Positions 20,492 to 32,800 of a stretch of 44,716 nucleotides of DNA are shown here, one piece after another. Under the pieces are notes generated by a model that was not told the origin of the DNA, searched no databases, and saw nothing but the letters and a program-made list of their open reading frames with translations. How positions within the stretch are numbered: position 1 is the stretch's first letter; each line of letters starts with the position of its first letter. The stretch spans positions 1 to 44,716 of the forward strand of contig NAVB01000949.1 in the NCBI GenBank assembly GCA_002179805.1, read 5' to 3'. This DNA is from Acanthamoeba lenticulata (Eukaryota; Discosea; Longamoebia; Acanthamoebidae). Position numbers and translations under genes: made by a program.

Positions 20492-22570
20492 ATGGGGGAC
20501 AGAAGAGGCCTTCGCGCCCCGCAGGTACGGCACCTTTCTTTACAATTGATGTGCTGGCGATAACAGTTAAAGTGAAACGGTCATTAAAACAACCCCCCAA
20601 TTCTGCACCTACAGGTGAAGAACAAGTCGGCTGCGGAAGTCCAAATCACTGCCGAGCAGATCATTCGCGGAGCGCAAGATCAACAGGAGGAAGAAATCAC
20701 AGCGCCCAAGCAGAAGATCACTGATAAGGAGGAGCTAGACGAGTATCGTCTGCGAAAGAGGAAGGAATTTGAGGATCAGATTCGCCGACAGCGAGGGCTC
20801 ATCACAAATTGGCTCAAATATGCGGCTTGGGAAGACAGCCAGGGCGAGATGGAACGGGCGCGCAACGTTTACGAGCGCGCGCTCGATGTGGACTTCAGGA
20901 ATGTGACCATCTGGCTCAAGTACGCCGAAATGGAGATGAAGCACAAGAACATCAATCTGGCGCGCAACCTGTGGGACCGCGCGGTGACACTGCTGCCTCG
21001 CGTCAACCAGTTCTGGTTCAAGTACATCTACATGGAGGACATCCTGGGCAACTACGCCAACGCGCGACAAATCTTTGAGAGGTGGATGGAGTGGCAGCCG
21101 GACGAGCAGGCATGGAACTCGTACGTCAAATTCGAGATGCGAAATGGCGAAGTGGAGCGGGCGCGAGCCATCTACCAGCGATATGTACAGAGCAACCCGA
21201 CGGTCAAGACGTGGGTGCGGTGGGCCCGGTTCGAGGAGAAGCTGGGCGAGGTGGCCCGATCGCGCGAAGTCTACGAGAAGGCCATCGACTACCTGGGCGA
21301 CCTGGCCAACGACGAGCACCTCTTCATCGCCTTTGCCGAGTTCGAGGAGCGGGCCAAGGAATACGATCGCGCCCGGGCCATCTACAAGTACGCGCTCGAC
21401 CATGTGCCCAAGGCGCGGGCCGACGACCTGTACCGCATGTTCATCACCTTTGAGAAGAAGCACGGCCAGCGTAGCGACATCGAAGACGTGATCGTGGGCA
21501 AGCGGCGCTTCCAGTACGAGGAGGAGCTCAAGACCAACGTGCACAACTACGACATCTGGTTCGACTTTGTGCGCCTCGAGGAGCTCCACTCGCCGCCAGA
21601 GCGCGTGCGCGACGTCTACGAGCGCGCCATCGCCAACGTCCCGCCGGCGGCCGACAAGCGCTTCTGGCGGCGCTACATCTACCTGTGGATCAACTATGCG
21701 CTCTACGAGGAGCTCCACGCCAACGACCCGGCCCGGGCGCGCGAGGTCTACCGGCAGCTGCTGCGCTTGATCCCCCACACGAGCTTCTCCTTCAGCAAGG
21801 CCTGGATCCTGGCCGCGCAGCTCGAGATCCGCCAGCTGGACCTGGCCGCCGCGCGGTCCGTGCTGGGCCACGGCATCGGCCTCGCGCCCAAGGAGAAGGT
21901 CTTCAAGTTCTACATCCAGTTTGAGCTCCAGCTGGGCAACATCGACCGCTGCCGCCGCCTCTACGAGGCCTACGTCGAGCGACACCCGAACAAGTGCACG
22001 GCCTGGACCTCGTACGCCGAGCTCGAGCGCCAGCTGGGCGAGACCGAGCGCGCCCGCGCCATCTACGACCTCGCCGTCGAGCAGCCACTGCTCGACATGC
22101 CCGAGGTCCTGTGGAAGGCCTACATCGACTTTGAAATCGAGCTCGAGGAGGTTGAGCGCACCGAGCTCCTCTACCGCCGCCTTCTCGACCGCACCAAGCA
22201 CGTCAAGGTCTGGATCTCCTACTGCCAGTTCCTCGCCGCCGTCGCCGGCCGCCCCGACGACACCCGCGCCACCTACGAGGAGGCCTACAAGTACCTCAAG
22301 AACGCCGGCCTCAAGGAGGAGCGCGTCCTCCTCGTCCAGAGCTGGAAGCAGTTTGAGGAACAGATGGCCGACCCGCGCGGCCTCACCCGCGTCAACTCGC
22401 TCCTGCCCAAGCGCATCAAGAAGCGCCGCCCGCTCAAGTCCGAGGACGGCGCCGCGGCCGGCTGGGAGGAGTACTACGACTACATCTTCCCCGACGAGCA
22501 GTCGGCTCTCCCCAACCTCAAGATCCTTCAGCGCGCCCACCAGTGGAAGCAGGCCGCCGATTCGTCTTGA
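20492..22570 (+). CDS. CRNKL1: Crooked-neck / Clf1 / Syf3 splicing factor
   Basis: HAT-repeat scaffold of the NineTeen (Prp19) complex, needed for spliceosome activation. Exons 20492-20524 and 20615-22570 give 662 residues, near the family norm. Exon 1 encodes only MGDRRGLRAPQ; exon 2 opens with VKNKSAAEVQITAEQII, the conserved N-terminal motif. About 14-16 HAT repeats follow, e.g. NWLKYAAWEDSQGEMERAR, TIWLKYAEMEMK and QFWFKYIYMEDILGNYANAR. The conserved ERWMEWQPDEQAWNSY block, KRRFQYEEELK and RYIYLWINYALYEEL are present. The C-terminus has PKRIKKRRPL and DGAAAGWEEYYDYIFPDE, as in the animal protein. A very long antisense frame lies opposite and is a codon-bias artefact. Confidence 0.95.
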
Positions 22571-22738
22571 AGAAGTTGATCCCTCTCTCTTCTTGTTCAT
22601 CGTTACGATTACATCACCATCAAGGCTTCCTACAACACTTGCGTCTTCTTCAATATTTCTGGTTTTGTGGCGCTACAAGAACGTAAAATGGGGGGTTGAC
22701 GTGGTGCTGCCCAGGTTTTTACAACTCTATCTATATCA

Positions 22739-23565
22739 CTACAGGTAGGCAAAGTAGCTGGCCAGGGGCGGGGCGCCGCAGGTGGAGAGGGTGCAGTTGC
22801 AGCACTGCACGGTCGCCTGCGTGAGGGAGGTCACCAGCGCGCACTGCGGATTGTTCTGGTTGTAGCACTTGGCCGCGCCCGAGAGCACGCACTGCTTGGC
22901 TTGCGTGTTGTACAGGCCGTCCGGGCTGTGTGTCGTGACGTGGTGACGAGGACGTCGTGTAAGCAGAAGCCGCACAAGAGCAAGAGCGCGTGCGTATGTG
23001 TGGACAGAGCGTGGTCGCGTACCAGCTCGGAGGTGGCTTGCACGGTTCAGGAGGCGAAGGCCACACGTAGGCGTTGATAGTCACGCAGAGCAGGATCACG
23101 ACGAGTGTCGTTCCAATCAGGACCCTGGTTGTGTTCGTTAGCGACGTTGTCAGTACAAAGAGAAACAAGGCCGCAGCGCACGCAACAAAGTGATCTACCA
23201 GAAGAGCTTAGGGTCCTGGTCGCCCTTGGCGTAGAACCTCCACTGATGATGGACCACACAGCATAAGGAATGAGATAGAGTGATAAATGACTGAGGCAAA
23301 GCGAAATGGAATCACGGGGATCAGTTTGAACCTGGAGGATGACGACGAAGGTGAGGCAAAGCATGCTTCCTGCGAGCATGATGTGTTGTGGCGTCTCGTG
23401 AAGAATGCCAAACACAATGCCAACAGTGGCGGAGAAAATGATGGTGATGGCCACAGCCGCGATTAGGAGCCAGGCCAGCCACTTGACTCCTTTTCGCTCC
23501 TCACCGAAGAGAGGCGTCTCTGTTGTGACTTCATGTGTGGCAGGGCCTGTGCTGTAGTCCGCCAT
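22739..23565 (-). CDS. Small three-helix membrane protein with Cys-rich C-terminal domain
   Basis: Family not recognised. Exons 23565-23332, 23242-23199, 23124-23023 and 22925-22739 give 188 residues. After a polar start (MADYSTGPATHEVTTETPL) there are three hydrophobic segments: about 29-55 (from WLAWLLIAAV), 61-78 (MLAGSMLCLTFVVIL) and 93-113 (VLIGTTLVVILLCV). After PSPPEPCKPPPS a compact Cys-rich domain follows (PDGLYN, QCVLSGAAKCYNQ, ATVQCCNCTLSTCG) with ten or so cysteines, probably lumenal or extracellular and disulfide-bonded. All four exons join in phase with GT-AG sites. It is tail-to-tail with the Crooked-neck gene. Confidence 0.72.
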
Positions 23566-23768
23566 TTCAATTCAATTGAATGTACAGCCGATAAAGATTA
23601 GCTGTCTCGTTACGCACAAAACCACGAGAAAAAGGCGAAAGAAAATCGTCGTGGGCAAGCAAGGCACGCGGGCCCGAAGCGTTGGTTCGTGTAAGAGTAC
23701 AACAAGAAGGAAAGGAAGGCTCGGAGGTAGCAACGCTGTACTCGTTGAGCGTGAGCTCCAAGGTTCTC

Positions 23769-26700
23769 TCAAAAGAGCCCAACGAGCTTTTTCTTCTGGT
23801 TTCGCTTCCAAAGGGGCATCTTGTAGAACTCGTCCTTGTCCATCTGGAACACCTTCTGGAACTCTTCCGCAGCCAAGTGGCCCTGCACAGTCGTTTAGTC
23901 CGACAGCTCCATACCTGTTTATCACTTGACCAGACGTGTCTGGTCATGCTTGTAAAAAGGCAGCTGGTGTCTCACCTCGATCTTGGCGACGTGGATGATC
24001 TTGTCCTTGGGCTTGTTCTGGCGGAAGGACAGCAGCTCGGCAAGTGTGTAGTTTGTCTTCAGCGCCTCCTCCAACGCAGCTTCGCTGGGCGTCTTCACGC
24101 ATCAGAAACAATAACGTCAGCCAGCCGATTGTACATGTACACGAGGACTCTTGAGGCTGGGGGTGTACCGGCTCCTCCGGCTCAGCCCTCTTGGGCTCGG
24201 CGCTCGTGGCCACAGTGGCTCGCCGGTAGAGTGGCGAGACCGACAGCGCGGGCCGCGTCTCTGGCGTCGCCGCGTTGGTCACTCGCCGAGCTGGCGGCGT
24301 GCCTGGTGGTGGTCGTGGCAGTTCCCAACGTGAGCCTTCATCCCCTTGGAGGCTTCCAGCCGCATCGCAAAAGAAGAAATGAGAGCGCGTACTGAAGGCG
24401 GGGCCTCTCGGCGACGTCCCCTGCGCGACGTCGGTCCACTCGGCAAACTTCTCCCTGTTGGTGGATGTTGTGAATGTGGTGTGGAGTTGTTGATGAGCCT
24501 TGGGGGCCTTGGGTAAAGCGCGACAAAGTGGAGGTGTGTGTCTACGAACTTGAAGAGGAGCGGCTCCTTGTCCTCGGCCACGCAGTCCAGCGTGACCCAC
24601 GCCGGCCTGTCGGCCTTGGCGGCCAGAAGCTCGGCCTTGGCCTTGGCCTCGGCCGCCTGGCTGTCAGCTTCGCTCACCTCGCGGCCAATCCAAAGGTAGA
24701 ACTCGGTCTCGGTGTCGACCGCAAGGATGGTGGTCGGCGACAAGAGGTCGCGCGTGGGCGGCACGCCGGCCGCGCCGCACGGCTCGATGCTCACCGCGCC
24801 GCCTGCGCCCGTCGGGACGAGCTTGTGCATGGAGACCACGACCGGCCAGGCGTTATCATCGTCTCCCCCGTCCTCGGGCGCGGCGACATCGCTCGGTTGG
24901 CCGCCCAGCACGGTCCAGAACTCGCCAGCGCGCTGGGGCTCCTGGTCCACGTTGACCAGCATCACGCCGCCCGTGCGCTCGTTGTTCTTGATGATGTTGG
25001 CCACCATCAACGCCTTGGAGCGCTCGTTGATGTTGGCCTTGGTGCCGTTCCACACAAAGAGCGTTCGTCCGGTGTCGAGCACGAACGAGTCACCTGTGCG
25101 CAGCACAGCAGTTCAGAGGCGACAGCCAATCAGCGCAAGCCATGGCGTGGCGACGAGGGGGCCCGAGGTACCGTGGTTGAGCGACTTGGCGGCGACCTCG
25201 ACCAGCCGAGTGCGCACCTTCCTCTTGCCCTTGCACTGGATGAGGCGCTTGGCCGTGGGCGGGCTCATCGTCACGCTGCTACGCAAAACCTTCCGGAAGA
25301 CTGCAACACCAAGGCCAACACAACAAGCCGTCATCAATCAATATTTGAGGCCCACGATCGTGTCGTCGCCCTTCAAAGGCCAGATAAGGGACATACCAGG
25401 AGAAGGCGTATTGGCGATCGATCCCGTACTCGCCCGCAGCCGTGGCGACACGACTCCGGCGACGCGCGGGTCCTGCGACGGGCCGTTGGTCGTCCGTTGC
25501 GGCGCGACGTCGGCCGAAGCTGCCGGGGAGTTGGCCGGCACAGCCGTGCCGGAAGACGCAAGGGCACCCGCGCTGGCGTCGGTGGTGGCTGTCGTGGCCT
25601 CGGCGGCATCCTCGACCTTGGCCGGTGTGGTCGTCGTGGACGAGCTTGACGAAGAAAGCAGTTGCTGGGGATTGGACAGCCCGAGCTTGCTGGCCCGCTT
25701 CTGGTGCTCTTCGAGCTCCTCCGGAGCCACAGACGAGTTGCGCCGAGGGCCCGACGACTGCAGCGGATTCAACACCGCCAAGCCCGACGGGGCGCCCGGG
25801 CTCACGGAGGGCAATGGCGAGAGCGGGACGCCCGACACAACCCGAGGCCGGTTGGCGCCGATTGGGGACGACGCGCCTAAGGCGGCGCGGGCAGGCGGGG
25901 TTGGGGAAACTGGCTGCGTCTGCACGGCACCGGCGGACTTGGCGAAGGAGGGTACTCCCTTCTTGTCTGCGCCTCCCTGCTCTTCTTCTGTGACGGTGGC
26001 GGTCTGCAGGTCGATCGAGCCTTCGCTTCGCTTCTTGAGCAGATGAACGCCGAACCCGGGCTTGGGCTCCTCCTTTGTCTCCTCAGGCGCCGCTGTGTTT
26101 GCACTGTGTGTGTGTAGCGTGGTCAACATGTGCGTGTAGGCTTGCGTATTGGCACACAATGCGGCCTGCAAACGTACGGCGACTTGCGAAGGCTGCTCGG
26201 CATGAGGCGCCCGCCGTGCATCGGCGGCAGCGCGATGGGGATGGCAGCGCCGCCAGAGGGCCCTGGTGTGGTGAAGCCACAGACACCGTTGTGTCTCTGT
26301 GAATCAAATGGCTGACCCATGAAAGGACAGATGGGACGCCGTACGCCGAGTGACTGGGCTGCTGGCGGGGGCAAGGGACTTGTCCTTCTCCTCCTCTTCG
26401 TCGTCGGGGAGGACCACCAGGGCTTGCTGCGAGTACATCGACTGGGGCGAGACCGAGGGCACCTTGGAGTGGTGGCCTGCATAGAGTATGCGCGCGTGTC
26501 AACAACAACAGCCAACCCAAGAGATCGTGACGGGCGTGAGGGCGTCGTGCCTCGCTTGGGCGGCCGTCGGGCCGGGCCCTTGTTTCGGGCGGGGGCGTTT
26601 AGACGAGGCCCGGGCGGCGGCGCGACGGCATCGAGCACGTTGCTCTGCGGAGCAGGATCACTGTTCACTACGACGACCTGCGGCGGTGCCGTCATTGTGA

Positions 26701-28091
26701 TGACGGTGGTGGCGGTAGCGGTGGCGGTGGTGACGGCGGGTGTGGCTGTGGCAGCTTCCTTCTTGCCGCCCTTCTTGCCAAAGAGCTTGAATTTGGACGT
26801 CTTGGCCGCCGCGGGCTTGGCCGTCTGAGGAAGAGCAATGGGCGCGAGCTTTTCCAGCTGGACGAGGTTGAGGAGCGACACGCCCTCGCTCTGTCGACGG
26901 CGGAGCTCGGTGCGCACCCACATGAGGGCCTCGCCCATCGCGTTCTCGCCCGAGCCGAGCTTGTTTTTGGACTTTTCGCCGTTGCCCAGATATTTGTCAC
27001 TGTCCCTGTATACCAAGTGCAGCTCGCCCGAGCCCATCAACTTGTTGAACATCATGGTGCTGTTCCCGAACTTGTACAACGTGATGGCTCTCAAAATCTG
27101 ATATTTTTGAGTAAAAAATTAACACAAGAGGCCACACACGCGACACGCCAAGCAACGGACACGAACCTCGTATTTGTTCTCCCTCCATTCCTGCTGGACC
27201 TCGTCAACCTTGATCGTGGAGTCGAGTTTGCGCAGGTCCTTCACGTTGGACACGAACTGGATCTTCTTCCCCATGGGCGAGCTCGGCCCTACCTTTTGGG
27301 ACTGTGTAAAGCGAGAGGAGTAGGAGGAGGAGAAAGAGTAGAAGCATGTGAGCCAACGGACAATGAGGCATCGTCGAGAGTAAATGACGAACCAGGAAGT
27401 AATGAAGGCAGGTGAGCCAGGTGTTGCTGGCCAGGGTCATGGGCGACAGGAAGCACGGGCTGAAGCAGGAAGCCTCTGAAAAGTAGAGGAACCCGTCCAT
27501 CGTATGCTCGTCGCGCTGTGCACCCAGCTGTTCAAAGTCGCTACCTCGTGGCGACAGCGGTGGTGCCGAGGCCTGATGGTTTCCCTTGCCGCCCTTCTTG
27601 CTGCCAAAGCCACGGCGCGCCTTCTTCTCGATGGTCTTTGTGTGTTCAACTTCCATCTCTCGAAGCGAGCGGCGACGTCCAACCTGCATGTCGTCCACCG
27701 CTCGCCTGGCCGGGTTGAAAGGCGGGATGACTGGCGTTTGTGTCTGCCCCTTGTCGGTTTCAACTTGCCGTTGTTTCTCGGGCATGAGCTCTGCGAGATT
27801 TTTGGCACTGTGCGCCTTGTGCTCGGGTGTCAAGGCTCGGCTGCGTCCCGGTGCATCGAGGAGCTGAGCAGGATCAAGCCTCGCTTGTTGTTTCTGTTGT
27901 TCCCCTCGCGGGCTCTTCAGGAAGGGCGTCCCTTCCCCGCGTCCCTTCTGATGAGTTGCCCCAACCCACTTGATCGTCGGCACCTTAGCTCCATTGGTTC
28001 CATTCGAGGCGCCGTCCTGTCCCTGGTGTTGGTTCTGACCTGAGGCCTCTGATCCATTGTTGCTGGTGTTGTCAGGATTGACCTCCATCAT
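23769..28091 (-). CDS. Villin-headpiece protein with two gelsolin-like repeats
   Basis: Actin-binding protein resembling villidin/supervillin-type architectures. Twelve exons, about 1,138 residues: 28091-27393, 27301-27167, 27097-26605, 26476-26355, 26296-26178, 26103-25397, 25300-25172, 25093-24550, 24454-24393, 24344-24169, 24092-23976, 23882-23769. The N-terminal 280 residues are low complexity. Residues about 265-360 (EVQQEWRENKYEILRAI, SGELHLVYRDSDKYL) are of unknown fold. After a Pro/Thr/Ser-rich middle, two gelsolin repeats appear: LIQCKGKRKVR with GDSFVLDTGRTLFVWNGT and NINERSKAL, then ILAVDTETEFYLWIGREV. The final 65 residues are a headpiece: YTLAELLSFRQNKPKD, AAEEFQKVFQMDKDEFYKMP and LWKRNQKKKLVGLF, including the Lys-rich actin-binding end. 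Boundaries of exons 3-5 are the least secure. Confidence 0.82.
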
Positions 28092-28443
28092 AATCACTCT
28101 TATTTACACACTGGTGACCGCGCTGTGATGAAGCCGTTTCTCTACTTGTTTCTGCCGTCCTGTCGTCCCTCTCAACTCTCTTCACACACCAAGCGCCCTC
28201 GAGGTGGTGGTTGGTTTGTCACTCCAAGGAGACGTGACTTGGCCTCCTCAGCGCTAAAACCCAAAGGCATGGAAGCATCCTTTCCTTTTTCAGGGTGAGC
28301 CACCCAAAAGAAGATAGACAGAAGAAGACATACCTCACATTCCTGCTCCGCCCAACGACAGCCCCCTTGATGCTCGTGGACACAACTTACAAACAACCAC
28401 AAACATCCATGTGTGTTTGTGTCGTTATTGCAACATTGAGTGG
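28092..28443. other. Spacer between the villin-type and SMN genes
   Basis: 352 bp containing the upstream region of the villin-type gene and the SMN 3' UTR. No ORF with family resemblance, and no TATA box close to the villin-type ATG. Confidence 0.4.
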
Positions 28444-29622
28444 CTACTTAGGGGTAACGGGGGCACTATCGCGCAGGGCCTGATATCTGCCCGCGTAGTA
28501 GCCCGAGTAGTACCACGCGTTCAACAAGTTCTTGAGCGTCTCGTCGTCCATGCCCGCTGTGGAGCACATAAAGCAAAAGACAGATGAGTGATTTGATCTA
28601 TGTCAGATTGACGGTAAGAAATACCTGGCGGTGGTGGAGGCGGCGGCGGCTGGTGATGCTGATGGTGCACGTGAGGCAATACAGGCGGGTGATGATAGGG
28701 GCTATGCATGGCCGGGTGGATGTGGTAGTGTGGCGTGGGCATCATCGGGTAGCCGGACGGCATGGCCGGGTACCCAGCCGGGCCGTAGGGCGCGTACGCT
28801 CCAGCCTGCTGCCACGACAACCCACCCCAGTCAGCAATCTCCACGCGGCGTCTGAGCTGGTGTACACCAGGGAGTGGTCAACCTGAGCAAAGAGGTAGGC
28901 CCCATAGCCTTGATCGTGGCTAGTAGGAGCCGGGGCTTGGGCAGAGGTGCCCTTCTGCTTGCGCTGTGCTTTCTTGGCCGGCGATGTAGCGGCAACTGCG
29001 GCATGGTCTCCTCCGGGGTAGTAGTGCGGGTGGTAGCCATAGTAGGCGCTGTAGTCGTAGGCTCCAGCGTCGTGCGGAGAGGGTTGCGTTGCGAGGCTTG
29101 TCTGCGTGCGGTTTGCCTCAGGCTCCTCTTCCGCAACTACGTCATCGTCTTGCCCCGCTGCAGACTTGCGCGACTTCCTGCTGGCCCCATGGGTGGTGTG
29201 AGGGTTGGTGGCCGTTGGGCGGCACGCCAGGGAGGGTGAAAGTCGCACCGTTTGGTGGTTTTCTTTGGTGTAGCGCTCTCCTTTCGCGCTGGGGTGGAAG
29301 GCACAGAGGAGACCATGGTCGCGTCCACGGTGGGTGCTTCAATATCGTCCATCCTCGATTCTTCAGTGCACTCTTCATCGTCCTCCGCTTCTTCAACTGC
29401 GTCTTCTTGAAGTGCTGCTTCTTCTTCCTTGCGGTTGGGGTCGTGCGCTTTCTGCACGCCGGGGTGAGAAATTGAAACTCACCTTCTCGAGAAAGGTGGT
29501 GCACAAACCTTGTAGTAGCTGATAGATTGTGAAAAAGCTTTGATAAGTTCGGTATCATCCCAAATCTCGTTAAAATCGGCCCCACCCATCGCGATGGGCT
29601 GCCATGTTGTCTTGCCCGCCAT
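28444..29622 (-). CDS. SMN: Survival of motor neuron (SMN) homologue lacking a Tudor domain
   Basis: Core of the complex that loads Sm rings on snRNAs. Exons 29622-29509, 29451-29249, 29180-28883, 28808-28625 and 28556-28444 give 303 residues. The N-terminal Gemin2-binding segment is clear: EIWDDTELIKAFSQSISYYK matches the animal IWDDTALIKAYDKAV region. The C-terminus has the YG-box: TLKNLLNAWYYSGYYAGRY, the self-association helix with its Tyr/Gly zipper, preceded by a polyproline run as in animal SMN. Between them lie acidic, Lys-rich and Tyr/Pro/His-rich low-complexity regions with no recognisable Tudor strands. All splice phases agree. It is divergent from the Scc2 gene. Confidence 0.87.
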
Positions 29623-29802
29623 CTGGTCGCAAAAGTTTCACAAACTTTTCCTGCACAAAAATTAAATTGAATAGTTTCCACGAAGCACGCTCGTGTTTCC
29701 CGCTCTTTTTGGGGCAGGCAAATCGAAAGAGGCGACGACGGATTGTGGGTGGGCAGCCAAGTTGTGTCCAAGAAGAAGTTGTAGTGCAGTGTTTAAGCGA
29801 CA
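29623..29802. promoter_or_regulatory. Divergent promoter between SMN and Scc2
   Basis: 180 bp separate the two start codons. The interval has an A/T-rich patch at 29645-29675 and no clear TATA box in either orientation. Confidence 0.5.
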
Positions 29803-32800
29803 ATGGACAATCGCGGCTCGCCCCAGCCGCCCCCTTACAATCTGTGTAATTTGACTCATTTTACAAGTGTTCTGCCGGCGTTGCCGTTGCCCACGATCAA
29901 CGTGCCGTATGCTGTCAACGTTTTTGCCACGCAACCGGCCGAGCTCGTAAAGCATGCCGATAAATGGTTGGATAACCCGACACCTGACATCGACACGATG
30001 ATGCAGCAGTGGCTGGCCGAAGCCGACATGTCTTGGGCGTACGTGGCCTTCTTCGTCACAGCCGCGATGAACGTGGCGCGCCCTGACCACTGTTATTATT
30101 ATTATGCAGACCAACAAGTGATGAAGGCCAATTTAGCCTCACGCCAGCTCAGTCACTCCCACTCCCGCGCAAGCCTCTTGCCGACCTATCAAACCGTCCA
30201 TTGAACATGCAACAGCCAATGGAGAGCAAACCAGCCCCGCCCAGCCAAGCGGCTTCTCGCACTAACATGCCTCCTCCGCCACCAGTCAAGGTATTTTATT
30301 ATTAATCTTCTATTCATCCACTTGTTTAGTGGAGGTGCACAGCCTCACTCTTGTTGTGGCCCCCAAACCCCAGACCTTTTCAAAGAAGAGGACACAAGCG
30401 ACTACTGCCTCTTCGCAGGGTCAATCCGAGAAGAAGAAGACGCTCAAGCTCAAGGGCAGTCGCCAACAGCAAACAGATACGACAAAGCAAGGTATAGCCG
30501 ACATGCTCGCTCATTCAGGGAACAAGAACTTACAAGCTTTCTCTTGATAGACGATGTACTCGAATCAACGGAAGGCAAACGATTTGGTGCGCTCATCGCG
30601 CATATCTTCGAAGTGCACGACACCGGCGTGCAAGATGATGATCAAGACTCTAGGCTCGTTGACTATGAAGTGGTACGTTTTGGCCCTCATCTGCTCAACG
30701 TTTATGAAGATAGGCTCATTTGTCTTCACCACGCCTTAGCTGAACGAACTTTGGACCGAAACGGCAAAGCTAAAAGCGAATGGCTCGCTAGCACGTGTGC
30801 CAACTGAGACCCTGTCACGGCTGATCCACATCATGGAATCCTACGTCAAAAAAGGCAACAACGTCAAGATCTTTGAAGAGGAAGAAGAGCGGGTGCGTTA
30901 CTTCTACGTAATCTACAACACACCTTGAAGTAACACTCGTTCTTCCTTCAGGGTGAAAAGGTGAAGGAAGTCACCGTACTCTACGGGTTCGTCGCAGCTC
31001 TGGTCATCATTCAGATCTTCGCAGCGCCCAACATCGAAAAAGCGCTGATTGTAGAGGATGTACGTCTTATCTTGGTCTTATCTCTGGTGCCTGAAAATGC
31101 TCACCGGCTCATGCGACTAGACGATCGAGAGTATGCTGCACTTTGTCAAGTTCAATGTTACGCACAACATTATTCCAGCCTTCGACCCCCTTGTTGACGT
31201 CAAGAAGGTGAAAGGAAAGAAGGCCGTCGAGCACTGCAAGAGGTAACCTCATTTCAGTTCACTTAACGTTCATTACGCTTAAGCAATTCACGCCGTCGTG
31301 TGCAGGCTCGTTACTCTAGTATGCTGTTATCTCGATGTACTCAATGAGTTCATCGCCAAGGAGCCGCTTACCGATAGCATGGTGTTGGACATCTGCGCTG
31401 TCACCATTCCGCCCTTCTTCATGGAGGGTGGCAACGAGCTTCAGCTTCATGCGCTAAGCGTTGCTCGCACGGTACTCTTTCACGTCCTTCTCATGATTAG
31501 CCTAGGTGGATCTCGTGTGGTTCGCGTGCCACTGACCGTCCATGGTGGGTTTGTATGCAGATTTTTTCGCAGTACGAGAAGCACCGAACGCTCATACTCG
31601 AGGACATCTTCACCTCCCTGGCCAAGTTGCCCAAGACCAAGCGAACCTTGCGAGCTTATCAGTAAGTACCAGCGATGTACTCATGCGTTGTCCGCTGCTA
31701 AGACTCTTGCGCACAGTCTGGTCGAAGACAACAAGTCCATACAAATGGTCTCTGCGCTGGTGCTGCAGCTGATCCAGTGCTGCCCTTCTCTCATCAAGTT
31801 GGCCATCACTGGCACCTCGAAGAAGAGCATCGACCTGGAACCGCAGAAGCCTGCACAAGCCGAAGGCGAATCCATGGTCACGGTCAGCGACGCCAACTCC
31901 TATGAGGCTGCCGTGGCGTGCGCCTTGGCCTTTATGCAGTCCTTTGTGGCCAAGTACGCAGGCCTCTGACATCCCGTTGAGAGTGGTACAACTAACGTTC
32001 TCAACTACATATAGATGCTCCACGCGCGAGGAAGACAACGACTACCGACACATCCTAACCAACTTTGTCGAGGACCTGCTGCTGACGATCAATCTGCCCG
32101 AGTGGCCCGCCTCGCAGGTGCTTCTGCGTGTGCTGAGCGGTATCCTGCTCAAGAATATGAAGAAGGACTCTAAGGAGAGCACCATCCTCAAGAGCTTTTC
32201 GATCGACCTGCTGGGTAATGTCGCGGCCAAGGTGAAGAGGGAGATGGCTCTGGCTCAACAGTGGATGGAAGTGCTTCCTCAGTCTGCGGTACGATCGTAT
32301 CATCTGCACATTCGTCAATGCACTAGGCTCACGACCGGAACGTGCTCGGCGTAGGATGGAGGCGATAGCATCGGGTGTTTCTGCAATGACAAGCAGGACA
32401 ATGGTCAGTTTATGCTGGACTGCGATGAGTGCCACAAGTGGTTCCATGGCGTTTGTGTGGGCGTGCTGCCTGATCACGTGCGGCCGCTTCTCTTCCTTTA
32501 TGAACCAAACCATTTTGTCAGTGGTGCTCATGCTCAGGCGCGCAGGTTCCGACAAATTGGTACTGCGACAACTGTCTCATCAGGCGAAAGGTGCGCTCAA
32601 GGAAGCACGGCGACAAGAACAACAGCAGTGCTTCCGTTGACATGTCCGTCGACGAGCCCTACGACGAGGAGGTCCGCTCATTTTCGATTGTCTTGCCGCT
32701 GTGAGTGCCTCTTCGTAAGTACTCATTCCTCTCTGACGCTATGCAGAAGTCAGTGGACGACGAACAGGCCCAAGCGCGCGAGGCGCTGGAAATTGACATC

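Noticed and set aside
20735..22600. 621-codon open frame antisense to the Crooked-neck gene
   Set aside because: Leu/Val-rich, no family resemblance, produced by GC-rich third positions opposite a strongly conserved gene.
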